A stretch of 64,000 bases of DNA from Stieleria neptunia (GTDB taxonomy: Bacteria; Planctomycetota; Planctomycetia; Pirellulales; Pirellulaceae): positions 124,001 through 188,000 of the forward strand of contig NZ_CP037423.1 of assembly GCF_007754155.1 (NCBI RefSeq). Direction: 5' to 3'. How positions within the stretch are numbered: the stretch's first letter is position 1; every line of letters starts with the position of its first letter. A program made the translations under genes and the position numbers. The notes under the pieces were generated by a model, which had not been told where the DNA came from, ran no database searches, and saw nothing but the letters and a program-made list of their open reading frames with translations. This document shows positions 54,495 to 62,950 of the stretch, one piece after another.

Positions 54495-54554
54495 AGCGTG
54501 GGGCGAGCATCTTGCTTGCCATCTCGAAGCGGCTGTGATTGGCAAGCCGGATGC
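54495..54554. repeat. Single inverted copy of the ggtggcaagcaagatgctta module
   Basis: Positions 54499-54521 read tggggcgagcatcttgcttg + cca, the reverse complement of the module that ends the 141-bp and 52-bp units at 7.1-8.1 and 44.6-44.8 kb. It is followed by a second, direct and degraded copy (ggcaagccggatgcttacgc). It sits between the convergent ends of the surface-protein and sulfotransferase genes. Confidence 0.8.
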
Positions 54555-55541
54555 TTACGCCGCTTTCCCCCACTTCGTCACGACATCGGCGGCCATGCGT
54601 CGCAATCGGATCACGCTGCGTCGCGGTTCCGCCGGCCGCGGACAGACCTGCGACGACAGCGTCGGGGCCAGTGCCGTGCCGATCGGTTTGACGGCATCCA
54701 ATTGTCGTTTCAATGCATCGTCGTCATAGCCCAGTCGCTGCAGCAGATCGCGGCCGAGATGACGTCGGTAGTCGTCCATCAATCTCCAGTCGGTCGCCCG
54801 TGTCGCCGCTCGCCGCAGGTACTTGTCGATCGAATCGACTTGCGCGGCATCATGCTGATGGACCCCGTTGGGATCACCGTAGGCGCGTCGCTCGGCACTG
54901 CCGTAGTGCTGCAGGCCGTCGACGGCGCGGAGGCCGATGAAGGATTGCAGTTGCATCAAGTGCTGGCCGGGATCACGCACCAAATCTTCGTACCGCAGCG
55001 AAACAATCCGGTCGTCCTGGATCGACATCGCGGCGGCGACCCGCGCCGGGGCTTCCAACAAGTCGCCACGGTAATCTTTCAAAAAACCGACTCGCGTGCG
55101 ACGAGTCCACGTTTCCATGATCGAGGATAAAACCGCCAGCGGGTTGCGCCGCAGCAAGATGATGCGACAATCCGGAATCAGACTGAGCAGGTCTTCGATG
55201 ATCCAGTAATAGCGGGGTGTTTTGTCGATCAACACCTTTGCCCCCGCACGGACGCGAGCCGCCTCGTAGATCCGCGCCGCCGCACGACCGATCTCGGCCT
55301 GCATTTCGCTCCATCCGCCGCTCAGATTCTCGCGCACAAACTCGCCGACCGCGTCATCGGCCAAACACTGATCATAGGGGGATTGCACGTCGCGGCGTGA
55401 GCCCGAGATCGCGTGGACCAACGGCAACATCAACCAGGCTTCACCGGGGGCGTGGACCTCGCCGTGCCGGGACAACATGGTTTGCAACAGCGTCGAACCC
55501 GCGCGCGGCTGCGAGACAATAAAGACGACGGAAGATGTCAC
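54555..55541 (-). CDS. Sulfotransferase family protein
   Basis: This encodes 328 residues from GTG at 55541; a TTG six codons earlier is also possible. The PAPS-binding 5'-PSB loop, VFIVSQPRAGSTLLQTMLSR, is at the N-terminus, and the 3'-PB region is CRIILLRRNPLAVLSSIMET. LRYEDLVRDPGQHLMQLQSF is typical of Stf0/Sulfotransfer_3-type enzymes. It transfers sulfate from PAPS to a carbohydrate or other acceptor. With glycosyltransferases around it, sulfation of a surface polysaccharide is likely. It follows the GT2 gene at 55572 closely on the same strand. Confidence 0.88.
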   Translation of the reverse strand: MTSSVVFIVSQPRAGSTLLQTMLSRHGEVHAPGEAWLMLPLVHAISGSRRDVQSPYDQCLADDAVGEFVRENLSGGWSEMQAEIGRAAARIYEAARVRAGAKVLIDKTPRYYWIIEDLLSLIPDCRIILLRRNPLAVLSSIMETWTRRTRVGFLKDYRGDLLEAPARVAAAMSIQDDRIVSLRYEDLVRDPGQHLMQLQSFIGLRAVDGLQHYGSAERRAYGDPNGVHQHDAAQVDSIDKYLRRAATRATDWRLMDDYRRHLGRDLLQRLGYDDDALKRQLDAVKPIGTALAPTLSSQVCPRPAEPRRSVIRLRRMAADVVTKWGKAA

Positions 55542-55571
55542 GACAAACTCACACTTCAATATGGGAAGAGG

Positions 55572-56387
55572 CTAGGCGGCCTTGCGGTCCTGCAGCCGAT
55601 TGCGGGTCAAAATGCCGTGCAGCCGCCCGGCCAGGGAGAGCAATCGCATCGGGTCGCCGTCACTGCCTTCGCCGCCATGTTTCTTGCGGATGACCGCCTG
55701 GCATGTTTGATGCAACGGTGCGGCTGCGGCGGACAGGCCGCTGCCGTGTCGACGATAGCCAATCCCGACCGCACCGGTGTATCGGAAAACCGCTTTTTGG
55801 GCCAGCCGCAGCTTGTAATCCCAGTCCTCGTAGATCGGCAGGTCGACATCAAATCCGCCGACGCTGCGAGCCAATTCTGCCGACAGCAAAAAGTCCCGCG
55901 GGATCATCACGCGGCGATCCAAGATCGCCTGGTACAAAATGCCTTCCATCGGCGGCGCGATCGCGCTGGATTGCAGCATCGTCGCGCCGTCGCCATCGAT
56001 CCACCTGACGTCGCTGTAGACGATCGTTCGTTCGGGATGCGGACAGCGGTGCAGCAATTCCCACTCGCGGTCCAGTTTCCGCGGATCCACGTACACGTCG
56101 TCGCCGTCCAGAGACGTCAAGAAGCGGCCGTGGGCGGCGGCGAGCAACTGGTTGCGAACCCGTGAGATCCCCGCGTTGCTCCTGTTCCGAATCAACCGGA
56201 TTCGCGGATCGTCGATCGCGCGGATGCGATCGACCGAGTCATCGGTGGAAGCATCGTCGATGATCAGCAATTCCAGCGGGACGTCGATCTGTTGCGACAA
56301 CACCGACTCCACCGCCGCGTCGATGTAGCGGGCATTATTGCAACACGGCATCATCACCGAGATCGTCGGATACAAATCATCCATCAT
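55572..56387 (-). CDS. Glycosyltransferase family 2 protein
   Basis: This encodes 271 residues. It has ISVMMPCCNNARYIDAAVES, ELLIIDDASTDDSVDRIRAI, RVRNQLLAAAHGRFLTSLDG and DDVYVDP (the DxD-type SLDGDD), plus PIYEDWDYKLRLAQKAVFRY. It is a soluble GT-A enzyme. It is directly upstream of the sulfotransferase, so the pair forms an operon for making a modified glycan. Confidence 0.9.
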   Translation of the reverse strand: MMDDLYPTISVMMPCCNNARYIDAAVESVLSQQIDVPLELLIIDDASTDDSVDRIRAIDDPRIRLIRNRSNAGISRVRNQLLAAAHGRFLTSLDGDDVYVDPRKLDREWELLHRCPHPERTIVYSDVRWIDGDGATMLQSSAIAPPMEGILYQAILDRRVMIPRDFLLSAELARSVGGFDVDLPIYEDWDYKLRLAQKAVFRYTGAVGIGYRRHGSGLSAAAAPLHQTCQAVIRKKHGGEGSDGDPMRLLSLAGRLHGILTRNRLQDRKAA

Positions 56388-57288
56388 TCATCTGGTTTCC
56401 CACCAAGTGGCGTAAGCTTCCAGCTTGCGATCCGGATCCGCCAGCGGATCCCCCACGCACAACGGCAACCGAAACGCGAACCTCGCAAAAAGCGGCCGCA
56501 AATGTCAACACGAAGTCGCGGCAACGTCGAGCGGGAAATAGGAGACAAGGAGACAAGGAGACAAGGAGCGATCGTTTTTTCCCGATCGTATGGATGCTAG
56601 CATGGCCTGCGAACGCTCCCTTTCTGGGGACAGACCCCGGAGACACAAGTGGCGTAAGCTTCCAGCTTGCGACCCCGATCCGCGCCAGCGGATCCCCCCC
56701 GCGAGGACCTGGGGTCTGTCCCCGAGGATCTGGGGTCTGTCCCCGCGCGAGGACCTGGGGTCTGTCCCCGTGGACCTGGGGTCTGTCCCCGTGGACCTGG
56801 GGTCTGTCCCCGTGGACCGTCCCCGTGGATCTGGGGTCTGTCCCCGTAGATCTGGGGTCTGTCCCCGTAGATCTGGGGTCTGTCCCCGTGGACCTGGGGT
56901 CTGTCCCCGAGGACCTGGGGTCTGTCCCCGAGGATCTGGGGTCTGTCCCCGAGGACCTGGGGTCTGTCCCCGAGGACCTGGGGTCTGTCCCCGAGGACCT
57001 GGGGTCTGTCCCCGAGGATCTGGGGTCTGTCCCCGAGGATCTGGGGTCTGTCCCCGAGGATCTGGGGTCTGTCCCCGTGGATCTGGGGTCTGTCCCCGTG
57101 GATCTGGGGTCTGTCCCCGTGGATCTGGGGTCTGTCCCCGAGGATCTGGGGTCTGTCCCCGTGGATCTGGGGTCTGTCCCCGTGGATCTGGGGTCTGTCC
57201 CCGCGTGGAGCGGTGAAGTTAATTCGGTGTTGAGGCTGCGGTTTAACCGAACAGATCCATCGCAAACCTTTTTCGTGAGACGTCTCGC
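56388..57288. repeat. Repeat region with a tandem array of about 23 copies of a 21-bp unit
   Basis: From ~56702 to 57204 the core ggggtctgtcccc recurs about 23 times (5 in a first subarray, a broken unit near 56815, then 18 in a row). Spacers are of the type g(a/t)gga(t/c)ct, giving a 21-base period. Variation is confined mostly to two spacer bases. One core in the opposite orientation lies at 56626. Two direct copies of caagtggcgtaagcttccag + cttgcga lie at 56404 and 56645. Period 21 keeps all frames open, producing false ORFs of up to 441 codons. There is no CRISPR logic: the spacers are not unique. Confidence 0.95.
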
Positions 57289-58020
57289 ATGCGCATCCCG
57301 ATCATCCGTGGGCTCATTGACCGGCGTGTGCTCGTCAATTATCGGGTGGATCCCGACGTGCTGGCACGTGTTTGTCCGGAACCGTTCCGCCCACAGATGG
57401 TCGGTGGATTTGGCGTCGCCGGCATCTGTCTGATCCGTCTGAAGCAGATTCGACCGAAACACCTGCCTTCGTTCTTCGGCGTCGCCTCGGAGAATGCCGC
57501 TCACCGCATTGCCGTCCAATGGGATGTCAATGGCGTTGGTCAGACGGGAGTCTATATCCCACGACGCGACACCTCTTCGCTTATGACAGCATTTGCCGGT
57601 GGTCGGCTCTTTCCTGGCGTTCACCATCGCGCCCGGTTCGACGTCCTTGAAGCGGAGCACGATTATCGTGTCGCCATGACGAGTGTTGACGGGACGGTCC
57701 ACGTTGATGTCGATGGACGGACCACAGAGGCGTTGCCAGACACATCCGTTTTCGCGACGGTTGCCGAGTGCTCGCAGTTCTTTGAAGCCGGTTCCCTGGG
57801 ATACTCACCGGTAAACTCAGCGGCAAAATATGATGGGTTGGAATTGCGAACGGTCAACTGGCAGGTGCAGCCGCTTTCGGTTCGCAACGTGCACTCTTCG
57901 TTCTTCGATGATCGCGACTTGTTTCCAGCGGGCTCGGTCACGTTTGACAACGCGCTGTTGATGCGGGACATCGAGCACGAATGGCACAGCCGAAAATCGC
58001 TCTGCGGCCATTGCGGCTGA
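57289..58020 (+). CDS. DUF2071 family protein
   Basis: This encodes 243 residues starting MRIPIIRGLIDRRVLVNYRV. The pattern RVCPEPFRPQMVGGFGVAGI, GVYIPRRDTSSLMTAFAGGR and EAGSLGYSPVNSAAKYDGLE is that of the DUF2071 / acetoacetate-decarboxylase-like fold. Its biochemical function is unknown. It starts ~85 bases after the 21-bp array; the array could influence its expression. It is convergent with the HPt gene (20 bases apart). Confidence 0.8.
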   Translation: MRIPIIRGLIDRRVLVNYRVDPDVLARVCPEPFRPQMVGGFGVAGICLIRLKQIRPKHLPSFFGVASENAAHRIAVQWDVNGVGQTGVYIPRRDTSSLMTAFAGGRLFPGVHHRARFDVLEAEHDYRVAMTSVDGTVHVDVDGRTTEALPDTSVFATVAECSQFFEAGSLGYSPVNSAAKYDGLELRTVNWQVQPLSVRNVHSSFFDDRDLFPAGSVTFDNALLMRDIEHEWHSRKSLCGHCG

Positions 58021-58039
58021 CCGGTCCCATCGATCCGGT

Positions 58040-58384
58040 TCAGCCGGCCAGGGCGTCGATTTCGGTCACAAGCGTCTTTAATTGTGGTCGAACCGACGCG
58101 TGAGCCGACGTCACCGATGCTTCGTCGCCGGCGCGTGCCGCGTCGATCAGCGGTTGCAGCTCGCTGACCGGTTCGCCGGTTTCAAAGGTACTCAGCAGCC
58201 CCTTGAGCGCGTGACCGACCTTCGCCGCCTCGGCGAGTTCACATTGCTGGATGTGATCGTCCAATTGAGACATCAATCCGGGAGCGTCCTCGGCAGCAAT
58301 CTTCGCCAACATCTCCAGTACTTCCTCGTCACCCGCGACTCGACCGAGGGCAGCGGAGAAACGTTGTCGTTGTGATTCGGTCAT
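58040..58384 (-). CDS. Histidine phosphotransfer (HPt) domain protein
   Basis: This encodes 114 residues from ATG at 58384 (MTESQRQRFSAALGRVAGDE). It is an all-helical HPt domain; KVGHALKGLLSTF gives the phosphorylatable His58 with the expected HxxKG spacing. It shuttles phosphate between a hybrid histidine kinase and a response regulator. It lies 50 bases downstream of the NtrC-type regulator on the same strand, so the two probably form a relay. No hybrid kinase is visible in this window. Confidence 0.82.
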   Translation of the reverse strand: MTESQRQRFSAALGRVAGDEEVLEMLAKIAAEDAPGLMSQLDDHIQQCELAEAAKVGHALKGLLSTFETGEPVSELQPLIDAARAGDEASVTSAHASVRPQLKTLVTEIDALAG

Positions 58385-58434
58385 CTTGTTGGGTCGCCGG
58401 TGTGTGGTTCGGGGCGGCATCTGGCCGGTCGCCT

Positions 58435-59898
58435 TTATTCCTCGACCAACACGTCACTCTTGAGCACGATGTTGTACGAGTTGATTCGGTCTCGCAATTT
58501 GCCTCGCGTGATGCCCAGCATCTCCGCCGCTTGGCTTTGGTTCCCATCGGTCGTTTGCAACACTTTCAGGATGACAAAACGCTCCATGTACTCCATCGCT
58601 TCGGCGTAGATATTGGTTGAACGTTCATCCAGCAAACGCTGCACCAATTGTGGCAATTGGGTGCCTGCGGTGGGCTCTTCTGGTGGGGCGACATCATGGC
58701 TGGGCGTTTTCGTGACCCGTGAAACGGTGCCGGTGATTGCGGCGGGGAGGGTGTCGGGGGTGATGACCGGCATCACGGTGTCGAGCACACAGCGGCGGAT
58801 GACCGCGCGCAATTGTCGGACGTTGCCGGGCCAGTCGTACGCGGTCAGCAGTTCAACCGCTTCGGGGGACAGCCCTTCCAGGTCGGGTTTGTTGAATTCT
58901 TTTTTGGCCTGCGCGAGAAAGAATCGAATCAAGGACGGCACGTCGCTGAGTCGGTCGCGCAGTGGCGGCAGTTCGATGGTCACCCCGTTGAGCCGATACA
59001 GCAGGTCTTCGCGATATTCGCCGTCTTGGACCATTTGTTCCAGCGGTCGGTTGGTCGCGGCGATGATCCGAACGTCGGTGGTCAGTTCTTTGTTGCCACC
59101 GACCCGTTCAAAACGTTGTTCTTGCAGGACGCGGAGCACTTTGGCTTGGACGGCCGGCGCCATGTCGCCGATTTCGTCCAGGAACAAGGTTCCGCCGTTG
59201 CACTGTTCGAATTTCCCGATTCGCCGACTTTCCGCTCCCGTGAACGCGCCTTTCTCGTGACCGAACAGTTCGCTTTCGAGCAAATTGTCTGGCAAGGCAG
59301 CGCAATTGACGGCCAGAAACGTTTCCTCGCTGCGGTGGCTGTATTGGAACAGTGCCCGGGCGACCAGTTCTTTTCCGGTGCCGCTTTCACCACGAATTAA
59401 AATCGGCACATCTTGCTTGGCGACCTTTCCGATTGCTTTGAAAACGTCCAGCATGGCCGGTGATCGACCGATGAACAGCTCGGCCGCTTGGTCGCCACCC
59501 TCGTCGTCGGCCGAGATGGCGACGGGCACACTGCTGATCTGGCGCTGCTCGATCGCTTTTTCGACCAGGTCACGTAGCGGTTCGACGTGCAGGGGTTTGG
59601 CGATGTAATCGAACGCGCCCAACTGCATCGCTTCGATCGCGGTGTTGCTGGCCGCCTCGACGGTCATGAAAATCACCGGGATTCGGCGGTCGTGTTCGCG
59701 GATTTCGCAGTAGACGGCCAGCCCGTTTTGGTCCGGCAGCTGAATATCCAGCAAGACCGCGTCGTAGGACCCGCGGCGCAGTTCGGCCAGGCCGTCGGCG
59801 GCGCTGGCACACGTCGTGATGTCCGCGATCGGGGAAAGCGTTTTTTCCGCCAGAGCCAAAATCGCACGGTCATCATCAATGACTAAAAGACTAGGCAT
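58435..59898 (-). CDS. Sigma-54-dependent response regulator (NtrC family)
   Basis: This encodes 487 residues from ATG at 59898 (MPSLLVIDDDRAILALAEKT). The receiver domain has Asp51 and Lys101. The AAA+ domain has Walker A GESGTGKE (~170-177), the sigma-54 contact loop GAFTGA (~217-222), Walker B LFLDEIGDM (~238-246) and an Arg-finger region (EYREDLLYRLNGVTIELPPL). The C-terminal Fis-type helix-turn-helix (SQAAEMLGITRGKLRDRI) lies at ~455-480. It activates RpoN promoters when phosphorylated. The frame extends upstream to 59961 without family support. Targets are not known. Confidence 0.92.
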   Translation of the reverse strand: MPSLLVIDDDRAILALAEKTLSPIADITTCASAADGLAELRRGSYDAVLLDIQLPDQNGLAVYCEIREHDRRIPVIFMTVEAASNTAIEAMQLGAFDYIAKPLHVEPLRDLVEKAIEQRQISSVPVAISADDEGGDQAAELFIGRSPAMLDVFKAIGKVAKQDVPILIRGESGTGKELVARALFQYSHRSEETFLAVNCAALPDNLLESELFGHEKGAFTGAESRRIGKFEQCNGGTLFLDEIGDMAPAVQAKVLRVLQEQRFERVGGNKELTTDVRIIAATNRPLEQMVQDGEYREDLLYRLNGVTIELPPLRDRLSDVPSLIRFFLAQAKKEFNKPDLEGLSPEAVELLTAYDWPGNVRQLRAVIRRCVLDTVMPVITPDTLPAAITGTVSRVTKTPSHDVAPPEEPTAGTQLPQLVQRLLDERSTNIYAEAMEYMERFVILKVLQTTDGNQSQAAEMLGITRGKLRDRINSYNIVLKSDVLVEE

Positions 59899-60209
59899 CG
59901 CTTTGGACCACTTGGATCGGAGGATGGGCTGGGGTTCGGAAAAAGTGGTGCCTGTTGCCATGGAAGATCACCTGGACAAAAAAATATCGTCGATGCAGCG
60001 GTTTGTCGATCGGATTGGTCGCTGACCGAGCAAAAGGCGGGCCAAACGCAACCGAGTTCGAACGGTTCGCCCGAATCCCGAGCCTGGACCGCCGCATCGT
60101 CGCCCGGTTGGCCAGCTTCGGCCGTCGCCCCGGTCGCCCCCGCTTTTTCCAGAAAGTGCTGACTGATCGGCCGCACGTCGCGTCGGTCGTCGACCACCGG
60201 CCGACCGGT
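59899..60209. other. Intergenic region, no supported gene
   Basis: This is a 311-base gap upstream of the NtrC-type gene. Frames on both strands are open but overlap real genes and have Arg/Pro-biased composition without motifs. A promoter for the regulator should lie here. I do not see a clear -24/-12 (tggcac-N5-ttgc) element. Confidence 0.4.
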
Positions 60210-61343
60210 TCACGGTTGCGGAGCCAAGGTTTCGACGTCCAGCGATTCCGCTTGCTCCGCTCGCAGCAGCCGCTCTTCGGCTTCCGCTTCATCACCCACC
60301 TTTTTTCTGAGCCGGTCGTGTTGATGATGCATCTGCGGATCCAGCTGCAGATCGATCAGGATCGGAAAGTGGTCCGAGCCGACGTGTGACAGACGCCGCA
60401 TGTCGCGAAACGCAAAGTGGGTGGAGTGAAACACATGGTCGAGTGGAAACCGCATCCAAATCCGATCGGCGTGAAACGAGTTGAAAAACCCCCGTCCGCG
60501 GCGTGGGTCCAACAATCGACTGAGACGCAAAAACAGACGCGTCGATTGTGACCATGCGACGTCGTTCAAGTCACCACCGATGATGATCGGGCGGTCGTCA
60601 TCGGCGAGTTCGTTGCCCCACAAGACCAACTCGGCGTCGCGAGCGGTCGCATGGTTGTCGCGAATCGGCTCCGGCGGACGCGGGTGGACGCCCACAATTC
60701 GGACGTCATCACCGCTGGGTAATTCAACCACCGTGTCGATCGATGGCACATCATCCTGTACCCGAAAGCGAATCTCACTTTCGAGGATCGGCAACCGCGA
60801 CAACAATGCCATCCCGTACCAATTGTTCTGGGGGTAAACGATCTGGTTGGGATAGATCGGTTTAAGTTCGTCGATCGTCTCCGCCCACCGCTGATCCACC
60901 TCGGCCATGATGATGACGTCCGCGTCCTGGTCGAGAATGACCTCTCGCCAGCGAGCGAATTGATCGTTCTCTTCCTCCACGTTGGTGACCAGGACCCGAA
61001 GCCGACGAGCGTCTTGGTTCGGATCGCTGGATGGTTCCGGTCGCCACGCTTTGGTCTGCGGCGAAGCCAGGGGCGTGTACGGGATGATGCGGAACAAATG
61101 CCAAGCAGACAGAGCCAGCGTCACCGTGGCGACGACCGCCATCCTGATCGTCGATGCTTGTCCGGCGATCACATGGGTCGCGATCAGCGCCGCCGCGGCA
61201 AGCCATGTGATCACCAGGATTTGCATCCGCGGGAAATCCCAGCCGCGAATGAACCAGTGTGGATGCGAGCTGAGCGGCAGCAGCGATCCGACTACCAAGA
61301 TGCCGAAGAGCAAATAAATCACAGCGTTGAAGACGGATAACAT
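60210..61343 (-). CDS. Membrane-anchored endonuclease/exonuclease/phosphatase family protein
   Basis: This encodes 377 residues from ATG at 61343, starting MLSVFNAVIYLLFGILVVGS. Three N-terminal membrane spans are followed by an EEP (DNase I-like) domain: LRVLVTNVEEENDQFARW, VIIMAEVDQRW (metal Glu), VRIVGVHPRPP, IIIGGDLNDVAWS (GDxN) and SHVGSDHFPILIDLQL (SDH). The catalytic set is complete. The tail is charged (DEAEAEERLLRAEQ). The substrate may be a nucleic acid or a phosphoester such as a lipid headgroup. A longer start at 61439 is possible. Confidence 0.87.
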   Translation of the reverse strand: MLSVFNAVIYLLFGILVVGSLLPLSSHPHWFIRGWDFPRMQILVITWLAAAALIATHVIAGQASTIRMAVVATVTLALSAWHLFRIIPYTPLASPQTKAWRPEPSSDPNQDARRLRVLVTNVEEENDQFARWREVILDQDADVIIMAEVDQRWAETIDELKPIYPNQIVYPQNNWYGMALLSRLPILESEIRFRVQDDVPSIDTVVELPSGDDVRIVGVHPRPPEPIRDNHATARDAELVLWGNELADDDRPIIIGGDLNDVAWSQSTRLFLRLSRLLDPRRGRGFFNSFHADRIWMRFPLDHVFHSTHFAFRDMRRLSHVGSDHFPILIDLQLDPQMHHQHDRLRKKVGDEAEAEERLLRAEQAESLDVETLAPQP

Positions 61344-61490
61344 GGGGATCCTCGTAATGCCCTCCGACTTGCCAAGGAAAGGGTGGGGCTCGAATGCACG
61401 ATGGGCCGGAGGACCGTTCGCGATTCTGGTTTCCGACACCGTTTCTGCTCCAGTTTACAACCGTTAATGCACAGTCAATGCGGCAGCGTC

Positions 61491-62534
61491 CTAAGCGCGT
61501 CCCACGGGCCGGGGCTGGGGCGGCGAGTCCCCTGCCGGCCACCCCTCACGCTGCCGCGTTCGGTCGCCGTCGGATTCTTCCGTTTGGTCGTGGAACAACA
61601 TCACATTGGTCGGATACGGCATGTCCACTCCCGCGTCGTCAAGTGCTTCTTTCATCGAGGCGATCACTTCGTTGCCGACTTTGACGACGTTGGCTCGCTC
61701 GGGTGCGGTCCACCAACGTGCGCGCAGAACCACGCTGCTTCCGCCGAGCTCCGTCGCGATGACGTCCGGCGCCGGATCGCCGACCACTCCATCAATAGAT
61801 TCTAACGTCTGCTGCATCACTCGGGCCGCGGCCCGCAAATCGTCTCCGTAGCCGACGCCGACATCATACTGGCTGCGAATGCACTGGAACGCCGTGTTGA
61901 CGACGACGGGGTTGGTGTAGATCTGACTGTTCGGGATCACGACCTTTTTGCCATCGTAGGTTCTGATGTTGGTGGCGCGGGTTTCAATCGATTCGACGGT
62001 CCCCTCGTGGTCACCGGAGACGATCTGGTCGCCGACGCTGAACGGTTCATTGATCAAAATCAACAGACCGGCCATGAAGTTCTGCAAGATATCCTTGAAC
62101 GCAAAACCGATCGCAACCCCACCGATTCCAAGCGACGCAATCAGCTTGCCGGCCGTGACCGAAGGCGCCATGATCGTGACCGCGAGCAACAAGCCGACAA
62201 AGACGAGTGCCCATTGAGCCAGCCGACCGACGACTCGCCCCAGATTGGCCGACGGTTTGTCAGTCGTCGCACGTTTGATTGCCTTGCGAGCAAACTTGCC
62301 CGCAATAAAAAAGACCACAAAGACCACGATTCCGATCAACAGGAACGGTAGACGATCGAGAAATCCGTCGATCATGTTGTCCACGGTCTCCCAAACGGTG
62401 AGGACCGAAACGTCGATCTCACCGGTCTCATCGACCGGGCCAGACCCATCACCCGACGACGGCTCACCCGCCGTCATCTCGCTGCTGACTTGCGCCAAGA
62501 AAGGGGCAATCGGTGTGGAGAAACTGTCAATCAT
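61491..62534 (-). CDS. mscS: Small-conductance mechanosensitive channel (MscS family)
   Basis: This encodes 347 residues from ATG at 62534. A polar N-terminal extension (~1-60) precedes three membrane spans (LPFLLIGIVVFVVFFIAGKF, WALVFVGLLLAVTIMAPSVT, and the pore helix ASLGIGGVAIGFAFKDILQN). The cytoplasmic MscS beta and alpha/beta domains follow: EPFSVGDQIVSGDHEGTVES, GKKVVIPNSQIYTNPVVV. It opens on membrane tension to release solutes on osmotic down-shock. The following minus-strand order (Pmp3, lipoprotein upstream) suggests an envelope-stress cluster. Confidence 0.92.
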   Translation of the reverse strand: MIDSFSTPIAPFLAQVSSEMTAGEPSSGDGSGPVDETGEIDVSVLTVWETVDNMIDGFLDRLPFLLIGIVVFVVFFIAGKFARKAIKRATTDKPSANLGRVVGRLAQWALVFVGLLLAVTIMAPSVTAGKLIASLGIGGVAIGFAFKDILQNFMAGLLILINEPFSVGDQIVSGDHEGTVESIETRATNIRTYDGKKVVIPNSQIYTNPVVVNTAFQCIRSQYDVGVGYGDDLRAAARVMQQTLESIDGVVGDPAPDVIATELGGSSVVLRARWWTAPERANVVKVGNEVIASMKEALDDAGVDMPYPTNVMLFHDQTEESDGDRTRQREGWPAGDSPPQPRPVGRA

Positions 62535-62631
62535 GGCAACGGAGCTCGTGACGAGGGGGAAGGTCGGCCGGCAGGGAGAGTGAGTTGCCGGACCGCGCCA
62601 CGGGAGGGCCGCCCGGCATCTCAGATCACGC

Positions 62632-62811
62632 TTACAACACAACGATCAACGCGTGAATGATTCCGATGATCCAAAATCCGACCAGGGTCAAAACAATGTT
62701 CAAGATGAATTGCGTTCCGACGCCGCGATCCATGAACACCGCCAGCGGCGGCAACAAGATGGCGAGGATCACTTTCAAGAGGGTGTTCTGGCTTTTGACG
62801 GTGGTTGACAT
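62632..62811 (-). CDS. YqaE/Pmp3 family small membrane protein
   Basis: This encodes 59 residues from ATG at 62811 (MSTTVKSQNTLLKVILAILL). The signature LLPPLAVFMDRGVGTQFILN and the second span VLTLVGFWIIGIIHALIVVL define the UPF0057/Pmp3 family. The family is associated with cation and osmotic stress in yeast, plants and bacteria. The longer open frame (to 63060) is an upstream artefact. It lies 97 bases upstream of mscS on the same strand. Confidence 0.9.
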   Translation of the reverse strand: MSTTVKSQNTLLKVILAILLPPLAVFMDRGVGTQFILNIVLTLVGFWIIGIIHALIVVL

Positions 62812-62950
62812 AACAGATTCCGTTTTTTTGAGGGGGGCTTGGGAAGCGTGAAACAAGACGATCGAACTCGTTGGGCGGCGGAATTGCCGCGATGGCTGAT
62901 CAATCGTTGGTGCAAGACCGGGTCGAGCCCGCACGCCATCGGACCGACGT

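Noticed and set aside
52131..54545. Minus-strand frames of 343 and 404 codons opposite the large surface protein
   Set aside because: They are Val/Asp-rich shadow translations of a clear multidomain gene.
56702..57204. Possible CRISPR array
   Set aside because: Spacers are about 8 bases and nearly identical, the repeats are too short, and there are no cas genes nearby.
56377..57702. A 441-codon minus-strand frame and 200-280-codon plus-strand frames
   Set aside because: The 21-bp period keeps frames open. The peptides are monotonous (TGTDPRS, DLGSVPE type) and the minus frame covers the start of the DUF2071 gene.
59955..60389. 144-codon plus-strand frame between the NtrC-type and EEP genes
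   Set aside because: It overlaps the C-terminus of the EEP protein, is Arg-rich, and has no family features.
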